A program made the translations under genes and the position numbers. The notes under the pieces were generated by a model. It had not been told where the DNA came from and searched no databases. It saw only the letters and a program-made list of their open reading frames with translations. Source: Gammaproteobacteria bacterium (GTDB lineage Bacteria; Pseudomonadota; Gammaproteobacteria; Steroidobacterales; Steroidobacteraceae). Taken from it: a stretch of DNA of 41,041 nucleotides. This document shows, piece by piece, positions 24,937 through 33,546 of this stretch. Numbering within the stretch: position 1 is the stretch's first letter; each line of letters begins with the position of its first letter. The stretch is taken from contig JANYLH010000072.1 of assembly GCA_025357915.1 (NCBI GenBank), forward strand, positions 1 through 41,041, written 5' to 3'.

Positions 24937-26664
24937 ATGACCACCGCCCTGCAACTGGCAAGCCCGCAGCAACTGGTGCGCGGCGTGCGCTCGCAGCTCG
25001 CCACCGGGCACGCTGCGCCGGACGCTGATGACTATCTGCGTGCCTGGGCCGACTGGTGCCTGGGGCTCGCGATGGCGCCAGACAAACAACTGGCGCTCGC
25101 CCAGTCGGCCGTTGCCATGGGCGCCGACACCTGGCGCTTCGCGCTGCAGGCAGCTAGCGGACGGCGCATGGTGCCCGCAACCGAAGATCCGCAGTTCGCT
25201 GCCGCCGCCTGGCATCACTGGCCTTTCAACCTCTACGCCCACGGCTACGGCCACCTGAAGCAGTGGGGCGCCGCGGCTCTCGCCGCCGCCGCTGGCATGT
25301 CCTCCGAGAACGCGCGCCGACTCGAATTCCTGCAGCGCCAGTGGCTGGATGCTGTTTCGCCCGCGCACTATCTGGCGACCAATCCGCAGCTGCTGGAGCA
25401 GACGCACGCCGAAGGCGGCGCCAACCTGCTGCGCGGCGCGCGTCACTGGCTCGCGGACGCCGCGCGCCTGATAGCCGGCGGCGCCGCGCCCGGCACCGAG
25501 CATTTCCGCGTTGGCGAGCAGGTCGCGGTCACGCCGGGCAAGGTCGTGATGCGCAATGAACTCGCTGAGCTGATCCAGTACAGCCCGCAGTCCGAGGCAG
25601 TGCACGCCGAGCCGATCCTGATCACGCCGGCGTGGATCATGAAGTACTACATCCTCGATCTCTCGCCGCACAATTCGCTGGTGGACTACCTGGTCGGCCG
25701 CGGTTATACGGTGTTCATGCTGTCGTGGAAGAACCCGACCGCCGCCGACCGGAACCTCGGCATGGAAGACTATCTGCGGCTGGGCCTGAACGCGGCGCTT
25801 GATGCCGTAGGTGCCATCGTGCCCGGCAGGCGGATTCACGCCGTCGGCTATTGCATCGGCGGCACGCTGCTCGCCATCGGTGCAGCCGCGCTGGCTCGTC
25901 AGGGCGACACGCGCATCGGCTCGATCACGCTGTTCGCCGCGCAGACGGATTTCAGCGAACCAGGAGAACTGTCGCTGTTCATCTCGCCGAACCAGCTCAA
26001 GGCGCTTGAAGGGCAGATGCAGCGCGACGGCGTGCTCAAGAGCGAGAGCATGGGGGCGGCGTTTGCCATGCTGCGCGGGGCCGACCTGATCTGGGCGCCG
26101 GCGGTCAACCAATACCTGCGTGGCCAGCGCGCGACGCTGAATGACCTGATGGCCTGGAATGCCGATGGCACGCGCATGCCCTGCCGCATGCACAGCGAAT
26201 ACCTCAATCGGCTCTACCTGCACAATGAACTCGCCGCCGGCCGCTTCACCGTCGTCGGTGAAGCGGTGGACCTGAAACTGCTGGCGGTGCCGATATTTGT
26301 AGTCGGCACCGAGACCGATCATGTGGCACCGTGGCGCTCGGTGTTCAAGACCCGCGCGCTGACGCGCTCAGCTGACTTCAGTTTCGTGCTCACCAGCGGC
26401 GGCCACAACGCCGGCATCATCAGCGGCCCGGTGAATGCGAAGCGCCGTCATCGCGTGTTTCACTGGGCCGACGCCGAGGCGCCCGCCAGCCCCGAACAAT
26501 TCCTGGATGGCGCCGAGCTGCACGCCGGATCATGGTGGCCAACCTGGGAGCAATGGCTCGCCGCGCGTTCCACGCCCGCGAACGCGACGTCGCCGCCGAT
26601 GGGCAATGCCGCCGCGGGCTTTCCGCCGCTCTGCGACGCGCCCGGCGGCTACGTGCGCGGCTGA
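24937..26664 (+). CDS. phaC: PHA synthase, long single-chain type (class I-like)
   Basis: Polymerises hydroxyacyl-CoA to PHA. 575 residues, as in class I/II synthases. The lipase-like box GYCIGG carries the catalytic Cys306; Asp461 (GTETDHVAPW) and His490 (SGGHNAGI) complete the triad. PAWIMKYYILDLSPHNSLV and WPFNLY are further family motifs. Unlike the second synthase at 29904 it needs no PhaE partner. It lies downstream of phasin behind a hairpin, and its 3' end overlaps the convergent DUF885 gene by 16 nt. Substrate chain length cannot be told. Confidence 0.93.
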   Translation: MTTALQLASPQQLVRGVRSQLATGHAAPDADDYLRAWADWCLGLAMAPDKQLALAQSAVAMGADTWRFALQAASGRRMVPATEDPQFAAAAWHHWPFNLYAHGYGHLKQWGAAALAAAAGMSSENARRLEFLQRQWLDAVSPAHYLATNPQLLEQTHAEGGANLLRGARHWLADAARLIAGGAAPGTEHFRVGEQVAVTPGKVVMRNELAELIQYSPQSEAVHAEPILITPAWIMKYYILDLSPHNSLVDYLVGRGYTVFMLSWKNPTAADRNLGMEDYLRLGLNAALDAVGAIVPGRRIHAVGYCIGGTLLAIGAAALARQGDTRIGSITLFAAQTDFSEPGELSLFISPNQLKALEGQMQRDGVLKSESMGAAFAMLRGADLIWAPAVNQYLRGQRATLNDLMAWNADGTRMPCRMHSEYLNRLYLHNELAAGRFTVVGEAVDLKLLAVPIFVVGTETDHVAPWRSVFKTRALTRSADFSFVLTSGGHNAGIISGPVNAKRRHRVFHWADAEAPASPEQFLDGAELHAGSWWPTWEQWLAARSTPANATSPPMGNAAAGFPPLCDAPGGYVRG

Positions 26665-28463
26665 GCCGCGGCCCGGGAAGATTTCGCCGGCCCCGCCCGG
26701 GCTTGTACTTCGAGCCACGCGTTCATGCGCCGCTCGAGCACGGACAGCGGCAGCGCGCCGGCCCCCAGCAACGCGTCGTGGAACGCGCGCAGGTCGAAGC
26801 GATCACCCAGCCTCGAGCGCGCCCTGGCACGCAGTTCGCTGATCTTCATCTGCCCGATCTTGTAAGCCAGCGCCTGGCCCGGCGTGGCGATGTAGCGATC
26901 AATCTCGTTGGTGATGTCAAGATCAGACTTGGGCGCATTGGCCTTGAAGTAGTCAATGGCCTGCTGGCGGGTCCAGCCCTGGGCGTGCATGCCGGTATCG
27001 ACGACCAGGCGCACCGCACGCCACATTTCGTAGGTCTTCTGGCCCATCCGGTCGTACGGATCGGCGTAGAGACCCATGTCGTAGCCCAGCTGCTCGGCAT
27101 ACAGGCCCCAGCCTTCAACGTACGCGGTGAATCCCGCCTGGCGGCGGAACATCGGCTGCCCCGGCAATTCATTGGCTATTGAGATCTGCAAATGATGGCC
27201 GGGCACGGATTCATGCAGCGTGAGCGGCAGCATTTCCCAGATCAGCCGCGTCTCCGGCTTGTAGAGGTTGACGTAGAAATTCCCTGGCCGCCGGCCGTCA
27301 GCCGAGCCGGGGTTGTAATAGGCCGTAGTCGTGTCCGGAGCCAGACTGTCAGGAATCGGCACCACCCCGTAAGGGGCGCGCGGCAACACGCCGAACAGAC
27401 GCGTCAATTCCGGATCGATGCGCTTGGCCAGCGCGCGGTAGGCCATCAACAGTTGCGCGCCGTCGGTGTAATGAAATTTCGGATCGATGCGCAGGTAAGC
27501 AAAGAATGCCGGCAGGTCGCCCTGGAAGCCGACCTCGGCCCGGATCGTTTCCATGTCGGCGTGCAGACGCGCCACTTCCTTCAGGCCGATCTCGTGGATT
27601 TGCGCGGCGCTGAGACTGGTGGTGGTGTAGGTGCTGGCGAGGTAGTCGTAATAGGCCTTGCCGTCGGGCAAGTCACCGGCGGCCACGGAATCGCGGCAGG
27701 CCGGCAGATACTCGCTGTTGAAGAAGGCCTGGAAACGCCGCAGCGCGGGCAGCACGACCTCGCTCACCGCCGTTTTTCCCGCGGCACGCAACCGGTCCTG
27801 TTCAGCTGCCGCTACGTTTGCCGACATCGCCCTGAGCGGCGCGTAATAGCTGCTGTCCTCGGGCACGGCTACGATCTGCGCGGCAATCTGCGCCGGCACC
27901 CGGGCCATGATCGCCTTGGGCGGCAGCCAGCCGCTAGCCATGCCTTGCCGCATCAGCGCGATGGTCTGGTCGGTGTACTGGCCATAGGCCCGGAGCCGTG
28001 CGATCCAGTCGGCGTAGTCCTTGCGGCGCTCGAACCGCAGGACCTGGAGCACGCTGTCGGCGAGCGTATGCACGCCGCCCTGCTGGGTCACCGCAATCTG
28101 CTCGTCATGAAAGCGAAAGCCGGCGATCTTTTCATCCAGCTCGCGCAGATAGATGTCGTAGTTGAGCTGGTCGGCGGCGCTAAGATTCTTGCGGCCTATC
28201 GACAGCAAGGCGGCGCGCGAGTCACGCACCGCCTGCTGGCTGGCAGCCAACGCGGCGGGACGCAGGTCGGGCAAGCGGTCGTGGTACCGATCGTCGCCAA
28301 CATGGCTGGCGGTGAGCGGATCTTCGCGCAGCCGCCGCTGGTAGTCGGCATCAAACAGGGCGTGCAGCGCAGTGCTTGCCTCGGCGCCCGACGCCGTGTG
28401 CGCCGCAGCGGCCAGCGACAACAGGCCGAGCGCCAGGATGCGCGGATACATCGCGATCGCCAC
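26649..28463 (-). CDS. DUF885 family exported protein (putative metallohydrolase)
   Basis: 604 residues with an N-terminal signal peptide (MYPRILALGLLSLAAAAHTASG-AEA). The motif LTLHESVPGHHLQ carries a metalloprotease-like HExxxxHH pattern, and EGWGLYAEQLGYDMG and WTRQQAIDYF are conserved family segments. DUF885 proteins are thought to be peptidases, but substrates are not established. It is the last gene of the phaE-phaC-aminotransferase run, 3 nt after the aminotransferase, so probably co-transcribed. Confidence 0.88.
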   Translation of the reverse strand: MAIAMYPRILALGLLSLAAAAHTASGAEASTALHALFDADYQRRLREDPLTASHVGDDRYHDRLPDLRPAALAASQQAVRDSRAALLSIGRKNLSAADQLNYDIYLRELDEKIAGFRFHDEQIAVTQQGGVHTLADSVLQVLRFERRKDYADWIARLRAYGQYTDQTIALMRQGMASGWLPPKAIMARVPAQIAAQIVAVPEDSSYYAPLRAMSANVAAAEQDRLRAAGKTAVSEVVLPALRRFQAFFNSEYLPACRDSVAAGDLPDGKAYYDYLASTYTTTSLSAAQIHEIGLKEVARLHADMETIRAEVGFQGDLPAFFAYLRIDPKFHYTDGAQLLMAYRALAKRIDPELTRLFGVLPRAPYGVVPIPDSLAPDTTTAYYNPGSADGRRPGNFYVNLYKPETRLIWEMLPLTLHESVPGHHLQISIANELPGQPMFRRQAGFTAYVEGWGLYAEQLGYDMGLYADPYDRMGQKTYEMWRAVRLVVDTGMHAQGWTRQQAIDYFKANAPKSDLDITNEIDRYIATPGQALAYKIGQMKISELRARARSRLGDRFDLRAFHDALLGAGALPLSVLERRMNAWLEVQARAGPAKSSRAAAQPRT

Positions 28464-28466
28464 GGA

Positions 28467-29870
28467 TCAGGCCAGCAATGCCGCCGCCTCGGTCAGCGAC
28501 TTGTCGAGGATATCCACCAGCTTGTCGACCTCGGCGCGGGTGATGATCAGCGGCGGGCTCATCACGATCGTGTCGCGCACCGCGCGCACCATCAGGCCGT
28601 TGGCGACGCACCGGTCGCGCACCACGGGCCCGGCCGTGCCTTCTTTGTTGCCGAAGCGCAGGTTCGTGCCTTTCTGGCGGACGATTTCCACCGCGCCGAT
28701 CAGGCCCAGCGAGCGCGTCTCGCCGACGATGGCGTGCCGGTGCAGCCGCTCCAGCGCCTTGCTGAGGTACGGACCGATGTCCTCGGCGACGCGCTTGACG
28801 AGGCCTTCACGCTCGATGATCTCGATGTTGCGCAGCGCGACCGCCGCGCAGGTCGGATGGCCCGAGTAGGTGAAGCCGTGGAAGAACTCGCTGTCCTTCT
28901 CGCGCAGCAGCTCGATGATCTCGTGCGAGACCACCGTGGCGGAGATCGGCAGGTAGCCCGAGGACAAGCCCTTCGCCATCGTGATGAGGTCAGGGTCGAG
29001 CCCGAAGTGCTGGTAGCCGAACCAGCTCCCGAGCCGGCCGAAGCCGCAGATGACTTCGTCGCACACCAGCAGCACGCCGTATTTCTTGCAGATGGCGCCG
29101 ATCCGCTCCCAGTAGCCGCGCGGCGGAATGATCACGCCGCCCGCGCCCTGCACCGGCTCACCGATGAATGCGGCGATCTTGTCTGGCCCGAGCTTGAGGA
29201 TGCGCTCTTCGAGCTCGTTGGCGGCGCGCGCGGCGAAGGCGTCTTCGCTCTCGGCAAAGCCCTCGCCGAACTTGTAGGGTTGGCAGATGTGCTCGATGCC
29301 GGGGATCGGCAGGTCGCCCTGCGCATGCATCAGCTTCATGCCGCCGAGGCTCGTGCCCGCGACCGTCGAGCCGTGATAGGCGTTCCAGCGGCTGATGAAG
29401 ATCTTGCGCTGCGGCTGGCCGCGCAGGTCCCAGTAATGACGCACCATGCGAAACGCGGTGTCGTTGGCCTCGGACCCGGAACTGCTGAAGAACACATGCT
29501 GGAGCTTGCCGCCGGTGAGGCTGGCGATCTTGGTGGCCAGCTCGACGGCCGGCACCGTCGCCGTGCGGAAAAAGGTGTTGTAGAACGGCAGCTGCAGCAG
29601 CTGCTCGTGCGCCACATCGGCGAGCTCGCTGCGCCCGTAGCCGACGTTGACGCACCACAGCCCCGCCATGCCGTCGAGAATCGTGTTGCCATCGGCGTCG
29701 TGGATGAAAACGCCTTCGGCGTGCGTGATGATGCGGCTCCCGCCGAGCGTCTGCATCAGCCGGTAATTTTGCTGCGCTGGCAGGTGATGGGCGAGATCGA
29801 GCTCGCGCAGGCGCGCCGTGCTGGGGTGGGTCCTGGTCGCTGTCGCTGTCGCGTTGGTCGCTGGATTCAT
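28467..29870 (-). CDS. Class III aminotransferase (putrescine/omega-amino acid:pyruvate type)
   Basis: A PLP enzyme of 467 residues. Motifs: SSSGSEANDTAFRMVRHYW, AYHGSTVAG, Asp in VCDEVICGFGRLG and the Schiff-base Lys in TMAKGLSSGYLPI. It resembles aminotransferases that use polyamines or omega-amino acids with pyruvate as acceptor, such as SpuC. It lies 33 nt after class III phaC and 3 nt before DUF885. It could supply carbon for PHA by deaminating amines (inference), but the substrate is open. Confidence 0.88.
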   Translation of the reverse strand: MNPATNATATATRTHPSTARLRELDLAHHLPAQQNYRLMQTLGGSRIITHAEGVFIHDADGNTILDGMAGLWCVNVGYGRSELADVAHEQLLQLPFYNTFFRTATVPAVELATKIASLTGGKLQHVFFSSSGSEANDTAFRMVRHYWDLRGQPQRKIFISRWNAYHGSTVAGTSLGGMKLMHAQGDLPIPGIEHICQPYKFGEGFAESEDAFAARAANELEERILKLGPDKIAAFIGEPVQGAGGVIIPPRGYWERIGAICKKYGVLLVCDEVICGFGRLGSWFGYQHFGLDPDLITMAKGLSSGYLPISATVVSHEIIELLREKDSEFFHGFTYSGHPTCAAVALRNIEIIEREGLVKRVAEDIGPYLSKALERLHRHAIVGETRSLGLIGAVEIVRQKGTNLRFGNKEGTAGPVVRDRCVANGLMVRAVRDTIVMSPPLIITRAEVDKLVDILDKSLTEAAALLA

Positions 29871-29903
29871 GATAGACGCCCTTCTTTATTGTTGACGCGG
29901 TGG

Positions 29904-30962
29904 CTAACGCCGCTGCAGCCAGTAAGCGATCGCCTGCGGCAGCTCGCGTTGCGAGCGACCACTGACATACATGCCAATATGCCCGACGTCCAGGCCGAGC
30001 GCCATGTAGTCGGTGGTGCCGACCAGGGATTCGAGCGCAGTCGAGGCCGCGGGCGGCACCAGGTGATCCTGCTTGCCGTAGACGTTCAGCACCGCCTGGC
30101 GCACGTTCCTGAGGTCGACCCGGCGACCGCCGATTTCGAGCGTGCCCTTGAGCAGGCGGTTTTCCTGGTAGAACCAGCGCATGAACTCGCGGAACGCCGC
30201 GCCGGCCTGGGCCGGGCTGTCGAAGATCCATTTTTCCATGCGCATGAAGTTGTCCATCTGCGCCTGGTCGCCGTCGGCATCGAGCAGGTTGACGTACTTC
30301 TGCTGCAGCAGCCGGAACGGCAGCAGCGAGACGTAAACCGCATTGAGCACCTCGCCCGGCACCACGCCGTGCGCGGCCACCAGCGCGTCGACGTCGATGC
30401 TCTGCGCCCAGCGCGACAGCAGGTTGTCGCTGGTCTGGAAATCGACCGGCGTGACCATGGTGATGAGATTGCGCACGCGCTCGGGATGGAGCGCGGCATA
30501 ACACAGACTGAACGTGCCGCCCTGGCACACGCCCAGCAGCGTCGTCGCGGGAAGCTGGTGCGCGCGCAGCACCACGTCGAGGCAACGGTGCAGGTAACCG
30601 TTGATGTAATCGTTCAGGTCGGTGTAACGGTCGGCGCCGTCCACATAGCCCCAGTCGATCAGGTAGACATCAATGCCCAGCTCGAGCAGACGGCGGATCA
30701 GTGAGCGGTCGGGCTGCAGGTCCATCATGTACGGGCGATTCACCAGCGCGTAGACGATCAGGACCGGGGGCAGGTTGGCACTCGGCGCGATTGCGCGGTA
30801 GTGGTACAGCGTCAGCTTGTCTTCGCGGTAGACAGCATCCTTTTCCGAACAGCCGAAGGTGACGTCCGCCGCTGCCTGGAGCGAACGCACCGTAGCGGCC
30901 AGGCGCCCCGGCAATTCGCCCAGTTCGTCAAAAGGGGTCGACGGCACCTGCGCTTCCGCCAT
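29904..30962 (-). CDS. phaC: Class III PHA synthase catalytic subunit
   Basis: 352 residues, the length of class III/IV PhaC. The box GVCQGG holds catalytic Cys146; Asp299 (GKQDHLVPP) and His328 (DVGHIGM) complete the triad. VYALVNRPYMMDLQPDRSL and YLIDWG are class III signatures. The gene directly follows phaE with one base between stop and start, and class III PhaC is active only with PhaE, so the pair should form one enzyme. It is a second polymerase system beside the long phaC at 24937. Confidence 0.93.
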   Translation of the reverse strand: MAEAQVPSTPFDELGELPGRLAATVRSLQAAADVTFGCSEKDAVYREDKLTLYHYRAIAPSANLPPVLIVYALVNRPYMMDLQPDRSLIRRLLELGIDVYLIDWGYVDGADRYTDLNDYINGYLHRCLDVVLRAHQLPATTLLGVCQGGTFSLCYAALHPERVRNLITMVTPVDFQTSDNLLSRWAQSIDVDALVAAHGVVPGEVLNAVYVSLLPFRLLQQKYVNLLDADGDQAQMDNFMRMEKWIFDSPAQAGAAFREFMRWFYQENRLLKGTLEIGGRRVDLRNVRQAVLNVYGKQDHLVPPAASTALESLVGTTDYMALGLDVGHIGMYVSGRSQRELPQAIAYWLQRR

Positions 30963-30963
30963 G

Positions 30964-31914
30964 CTAGCCCCGTATGCCCGCCAGCGCCGCCTTCAGTTCG
31001 CGCAGCTGCTGGTGGACGCTGTTGAGTTCGGCGCGAGTAGGCAGGTCAAACTGCTTTGCCCATTCTTCGAGCAGCTCACGCTGCGCGCTGCGCAGCTGGC
31101 TGGTCGCATTGGTGAGTTCAGCCTGCGCCTGCACGAACGCGGCACCGCGCGCCGCCTGCGCGTAGACGCTCTCGGCCGAGTCGACCCACAGGTCGTAGAC
31201 TTCCTTGAGTGAACCGGGCACGGCGCCACTCTTGAGCCGCGGCGCCAAACGCTCGGCCAGTTCTCGCAAGGCCTTGCCGATGATGTCGTTCCATTGCCCG
31301 CTGACCTGCATCTGCGCCTGTGCGCAGCGCGCGCCCAGCTGCCCCAGGCGCTGCCACGATTCCTGCTGCTCGCGCGTGGGGCCGAGCGAGGGCATGTTGA
31401 AAGCGCCCGGGAGTCCCGCCATGCCGGGCATGCCAGTCATGCCAGTCATGCCGGGCATCCCTGGCATCCCCGGCATCCCGGCCAACCCTTGCATACCTGG
31501 AAAACCGGCCATGCCAGTCATGCCGCCGCCAAACGGCGCGGCCCCCGGCGCGCCAAAGGGCGTGGTTGCCCACAGGCCCGCGAATTGCTGCTGCAAACTG
31601 CCAAGTCCTTCGGTAAAGGCGCGGTTGCGCTGCTCTGCATCGCCCACGGCCGCGGACCGGGTCACCAGGTCCCACAAAGACCGCGAGATACCCAGGTACT
31701 GCTCGCATTGCTGCAGGAAGTGCCGCGCCAGGCCCTCGGCCGATGCTCCCGGGGAGCCCGGCACACCACCCGGAGGCGGTGCAGCGGCGCCCGGCCCCGC
31801 CGTGGCGGTGCGTGTCCAGCTCTGTCCCATGTCGGTCCACTGGCGCAGCAGGTCGGCCTGGGCTTTCTGCATGGCAGCTGCCCAGTCACCGCCCGGATTC
31901 GTGTCGGATGCCAT
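30964..31914 (-). CDS. phaE: Class III PHA synthase subunit PhaE with collagen-like insert
   Basis: Accessory subunit for class III PhaC. 316 residues from ATG 31914 (GGAGA upstream). The N-terminal part (WAAAMQKAQADLLRQWTDMG) and C-terminal half (LAPRLKSGAVPGSLKEVYDLWVDSAESVYAQ and a long helix) are family-typical. Between them residues 131-169 are thirteen uninterrupted Gly-X-Y triplets, mainly GMP/GMT/GMA. First gene of phaE-phaC-aminotransferase-DUF885. The 78-bp divergent gap to the right contains its promoter, with no clear PhaR-like element. Confidence 0.9.
   Translation of the reverse strand: MASDTNPGGDWAAAMQKAQADLLRQWTDMGQSWTRTATAGPGAAAPPPGGVPGSPGASAEGLARHFLQQCEQYLGISRSLWDLVTRSAAVGDAEQRNRAFTEGLGSLQQQFAGLWATTPFGAPGAAPFGGGMTGMAGFPGMQGLAGMPGMPGMPGMTGMTGMPGMAGLPGAFNMPSLGPTREQQESWQRLGQLGARCAQAQMQVSGQWNDIIGKALRELAERLAPRLKSGAVPGSLKEVYDLWVDSAESVYAQAARGAAFVQAQAELTNATSQLRSAQRELLEEWAKQFDLPTRAELNSVHQQLRELKAALAGIRG
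31408..31524. repeat. Collagen-like Gly-X-Y repeat in phaE
   Basis: Thirteen consecutive Gly-X-Y codon triplets, rich in GGCATG-type units (GMP x4, GMT x3, GMA x2, with GFP, GMQ, GLA and GLP). The 9-nt periodicity makes it prone to copy-number change in frame. Confidence 0.85.
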
Positions 31915-31992
31915 ATTGTCTCCAGCCCTGTTTGTCAGCAACGCGCTACAGTGAAATCATACGCTGTACCGGCTGCAGCTGAGGAGGCGCTC

Positions 31993-32787
31993 GTGTCCAA
32001 CAAGGCTATTCCCGCCCTGGCGGCAGTCCTGCTGCTGGGGAGCGCCGCGGCCTGGCACTGGTGGCCGCGAATCGCACCCACTGCGGCTCTACCCCCGCCC
32101 GTCACGGCGCCGCCCGAGGCCGAGGCGCCGATTGCCAACCCCATGACGGCGGCTCCCGAGGCCGGAGCGGCGGCACTCCCGGCACTGGGTGAAAGCGACG
32201 CGCCGTTCACGGCGGCGCTGGCGGCGCTCCCCGGCGCCGGCGCCCTGGGCGCGTTCCTGCGGCCCGAGAACCTCATCCGGCACCTCGTCGCCACGGTCGA
32301 CAACCTGCCGCGCCACCGGCTGGCCGAGGAGCTGCGGCCGCTCAAGGCGACGGGCGGCGCGCTGCTGGTGAGCGGGGGCGACGAGCAGGCTACGCTCGAT
32401 GCGCGCAACGCCGCGCGCTACGCCCCGCTGATCGCGATCCTCGGTCGTGTCGACATGCGCGCCGCCAACGGCCTGTACCAGCATTACTACCCGCTGTTCC
32501 AGCGCGCCTACCAGGACCTGGGCTATCCGCAGGGCTATTTCAACGATCGCCTCGTGGGCGTCATCGATCATCTGCTCGCGACGCCGCACCCGGCCGGCCC
32601 GCCGGCGCTGGTGCGACCCAAGGTGTACTGGGAGTTCGCCGATCCCGAGCTCGAGGCACGCTCCAGCGGCCAGAAACTCCTGCTGCGGATGGGCAACGAC
32701 AACGCCGCGGTTGTCGAGCGCAAGCTTCGCGAACTGCGCGCCCTGGTCGCCACGGGCGGCGGCACGGGCCAGCGCGCGAACCAATAG
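31993..32787 (+). CDS. DUF3014 domain protein (membrane-anchored)
   Basis: 264 residues from GTG 31993, preceded by GAGGAGG. An N-terminal hydrophobic anchor (AIPALAAVLLLGSAAAWHWW) is followed by a Pro/Ala-rich linker and a periplasmic domain with FLRPENLIRHLVATVDNLPR, YQHYYPLFQRAYQDLGYP and KVYWEFADPELEARSSGQKLLLRMG, which match DUF3014. Function unknown. Divergent from phaE. Confidence 0.85.
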   Translation: MSNKAIPALAAVLLLGSAAAWHWWPRIAPTAALPPPVTAPPEAEAPIANPMTAAPEAGAAALPALGESDAPFTAALAALPGAGALGAFLRPENLIRHLVATVDNLPRHRLAEELRPLKATGGALLVSGGDEQATLDARNAARYAPLIAILGRVDMRAANGLYQHYYPLFQRAYQDLGYPQGYFNDRLVGVIDHLLATPHPAGPPALVRPKVYWEFADPELEARSSGQKLLLRMGNDNAAVVERKLRELRALVATGGGTGQRANQ

Positions 32788-32814
32788 ACACAGCGGCGGT
32801 CCATACTGCTCACC

Positions 32815-33495
32815 ATGCCACCCCGATCGACCTGGCGCCGGATAACGGCGGGATTCATGTTCGCTGCCGCGCTGGGCGCGAGCGCCTGTTCCTCGCTCGC
32901 GACACAGCCGGCTGGAGCTGCTGCCGAGCTGGCCGGAAACTGGCAAGTGGACGTTGCAGGGAGCGAAGACTTCGATCGCAAGCTCGGCCCGCTGCTCGAG
33001 GCACAGCGTGAACGGATGCGGCCGCGCCGCAACCAGGTCATCGCGCCCGGTTCGCGTGGCGGCAATGATGATGACCGTTCCGGCGCGGGCCGTGGGCCCA
33101 ATGAACTCGACGCGCTGGTGATGCCGCCGGAAGAGCCGGACAAGGTCCGCGAGCGCCTGGCCAACGAGCTGCGCCCGCCCGCGAAGTTGCAGATTGCGCT
33201 TGCCGGAGACGCCATCGAGATAAGGAGCGATGCTGATCCGGTGCGGCAATACCTGCCCGGGCAGTCGGTGTCGCGCATCGACAGCACGGGCGCCGCCACT
33301 CTCGGCAGCGGCTGGGACCTGAGCGCCTTCGTGGTGCGCGCAAAATACACCAACCGTGGCTCGCGGGCCTGGCGTTACGAGCTGGAACCGGGCGGCGAGA
33401 TGCTGCGCCTGAGCTTCGAAGCGAGCGATCCGGAATTCGGCAGCTTCAAGCTGCTGACGCGCTACCGGCGAGCAACAGGCGACGGTCTCAACTAA
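32815..33495 (+). CDS. Exported/lipoprotein-like protein of unknown function
   Basis: 226 residues. A basic N-terminus and hydrophobic stretch (FMFAAALGASACSS) suggest export. A Cys near residue 25 could be a lipidation site, although the preceding residues are only a weak lipobox. AELAGNWQVDVAGSEDFDRKLGP recalls proteins with an extracytoplasmic beta-sandwich, and the middle is Pro/Arg-rich. No family recognised. It follows the DUF3014 gene by 27 nt, so probably one transcript. Confidence 0.75.
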   Translation: MPPRSTWRRITAGFMFAAALGASACSSLATQPAGAAAELAGNWQVDVAGSEDFDRKLGPLLEAQRERMRPRRNQVIAPGSRGGNDDDRSGAGRGPNELDALVMPPEEPDKVRERLANELRPPAKLQIALAGDAIEIRSDADPVRQYLPGQSVSRIDSTGAATLGSGWDLSAFVVRAKYTNRGSRAWRYELEPGGEMLRLSFEASDPEFGSFKLLTRYRRATGDGLN

Positions 33496-33546
33496 TATCC
33501 CCAGACGAGTGGATGGGCTGCCATCCCTGACCAGGGGGATGTTCCC

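Noticed and set aside
24913-26322. Minus-strand open frame of 469 codons
   Set aside because: Antisense to the catalytic core of phaC; no recognisable domain.
27192-30704. Plus-strand open frame of 1170 codons
   Set aside because: It lies antisense to the DUF885, aminotransferase and class III phaC genes, which have clear family motifs; composition (His/Arg/Ala/Gly-rich, no domains) is that of a GC-rich shadow frame.
31408-31524. Tandem repeat considered as CRISPR or minisatellite
   Set aside because: Units are coding triplets in frame with phaE and there are no spacers; explained as a collagen-like protein repeat.
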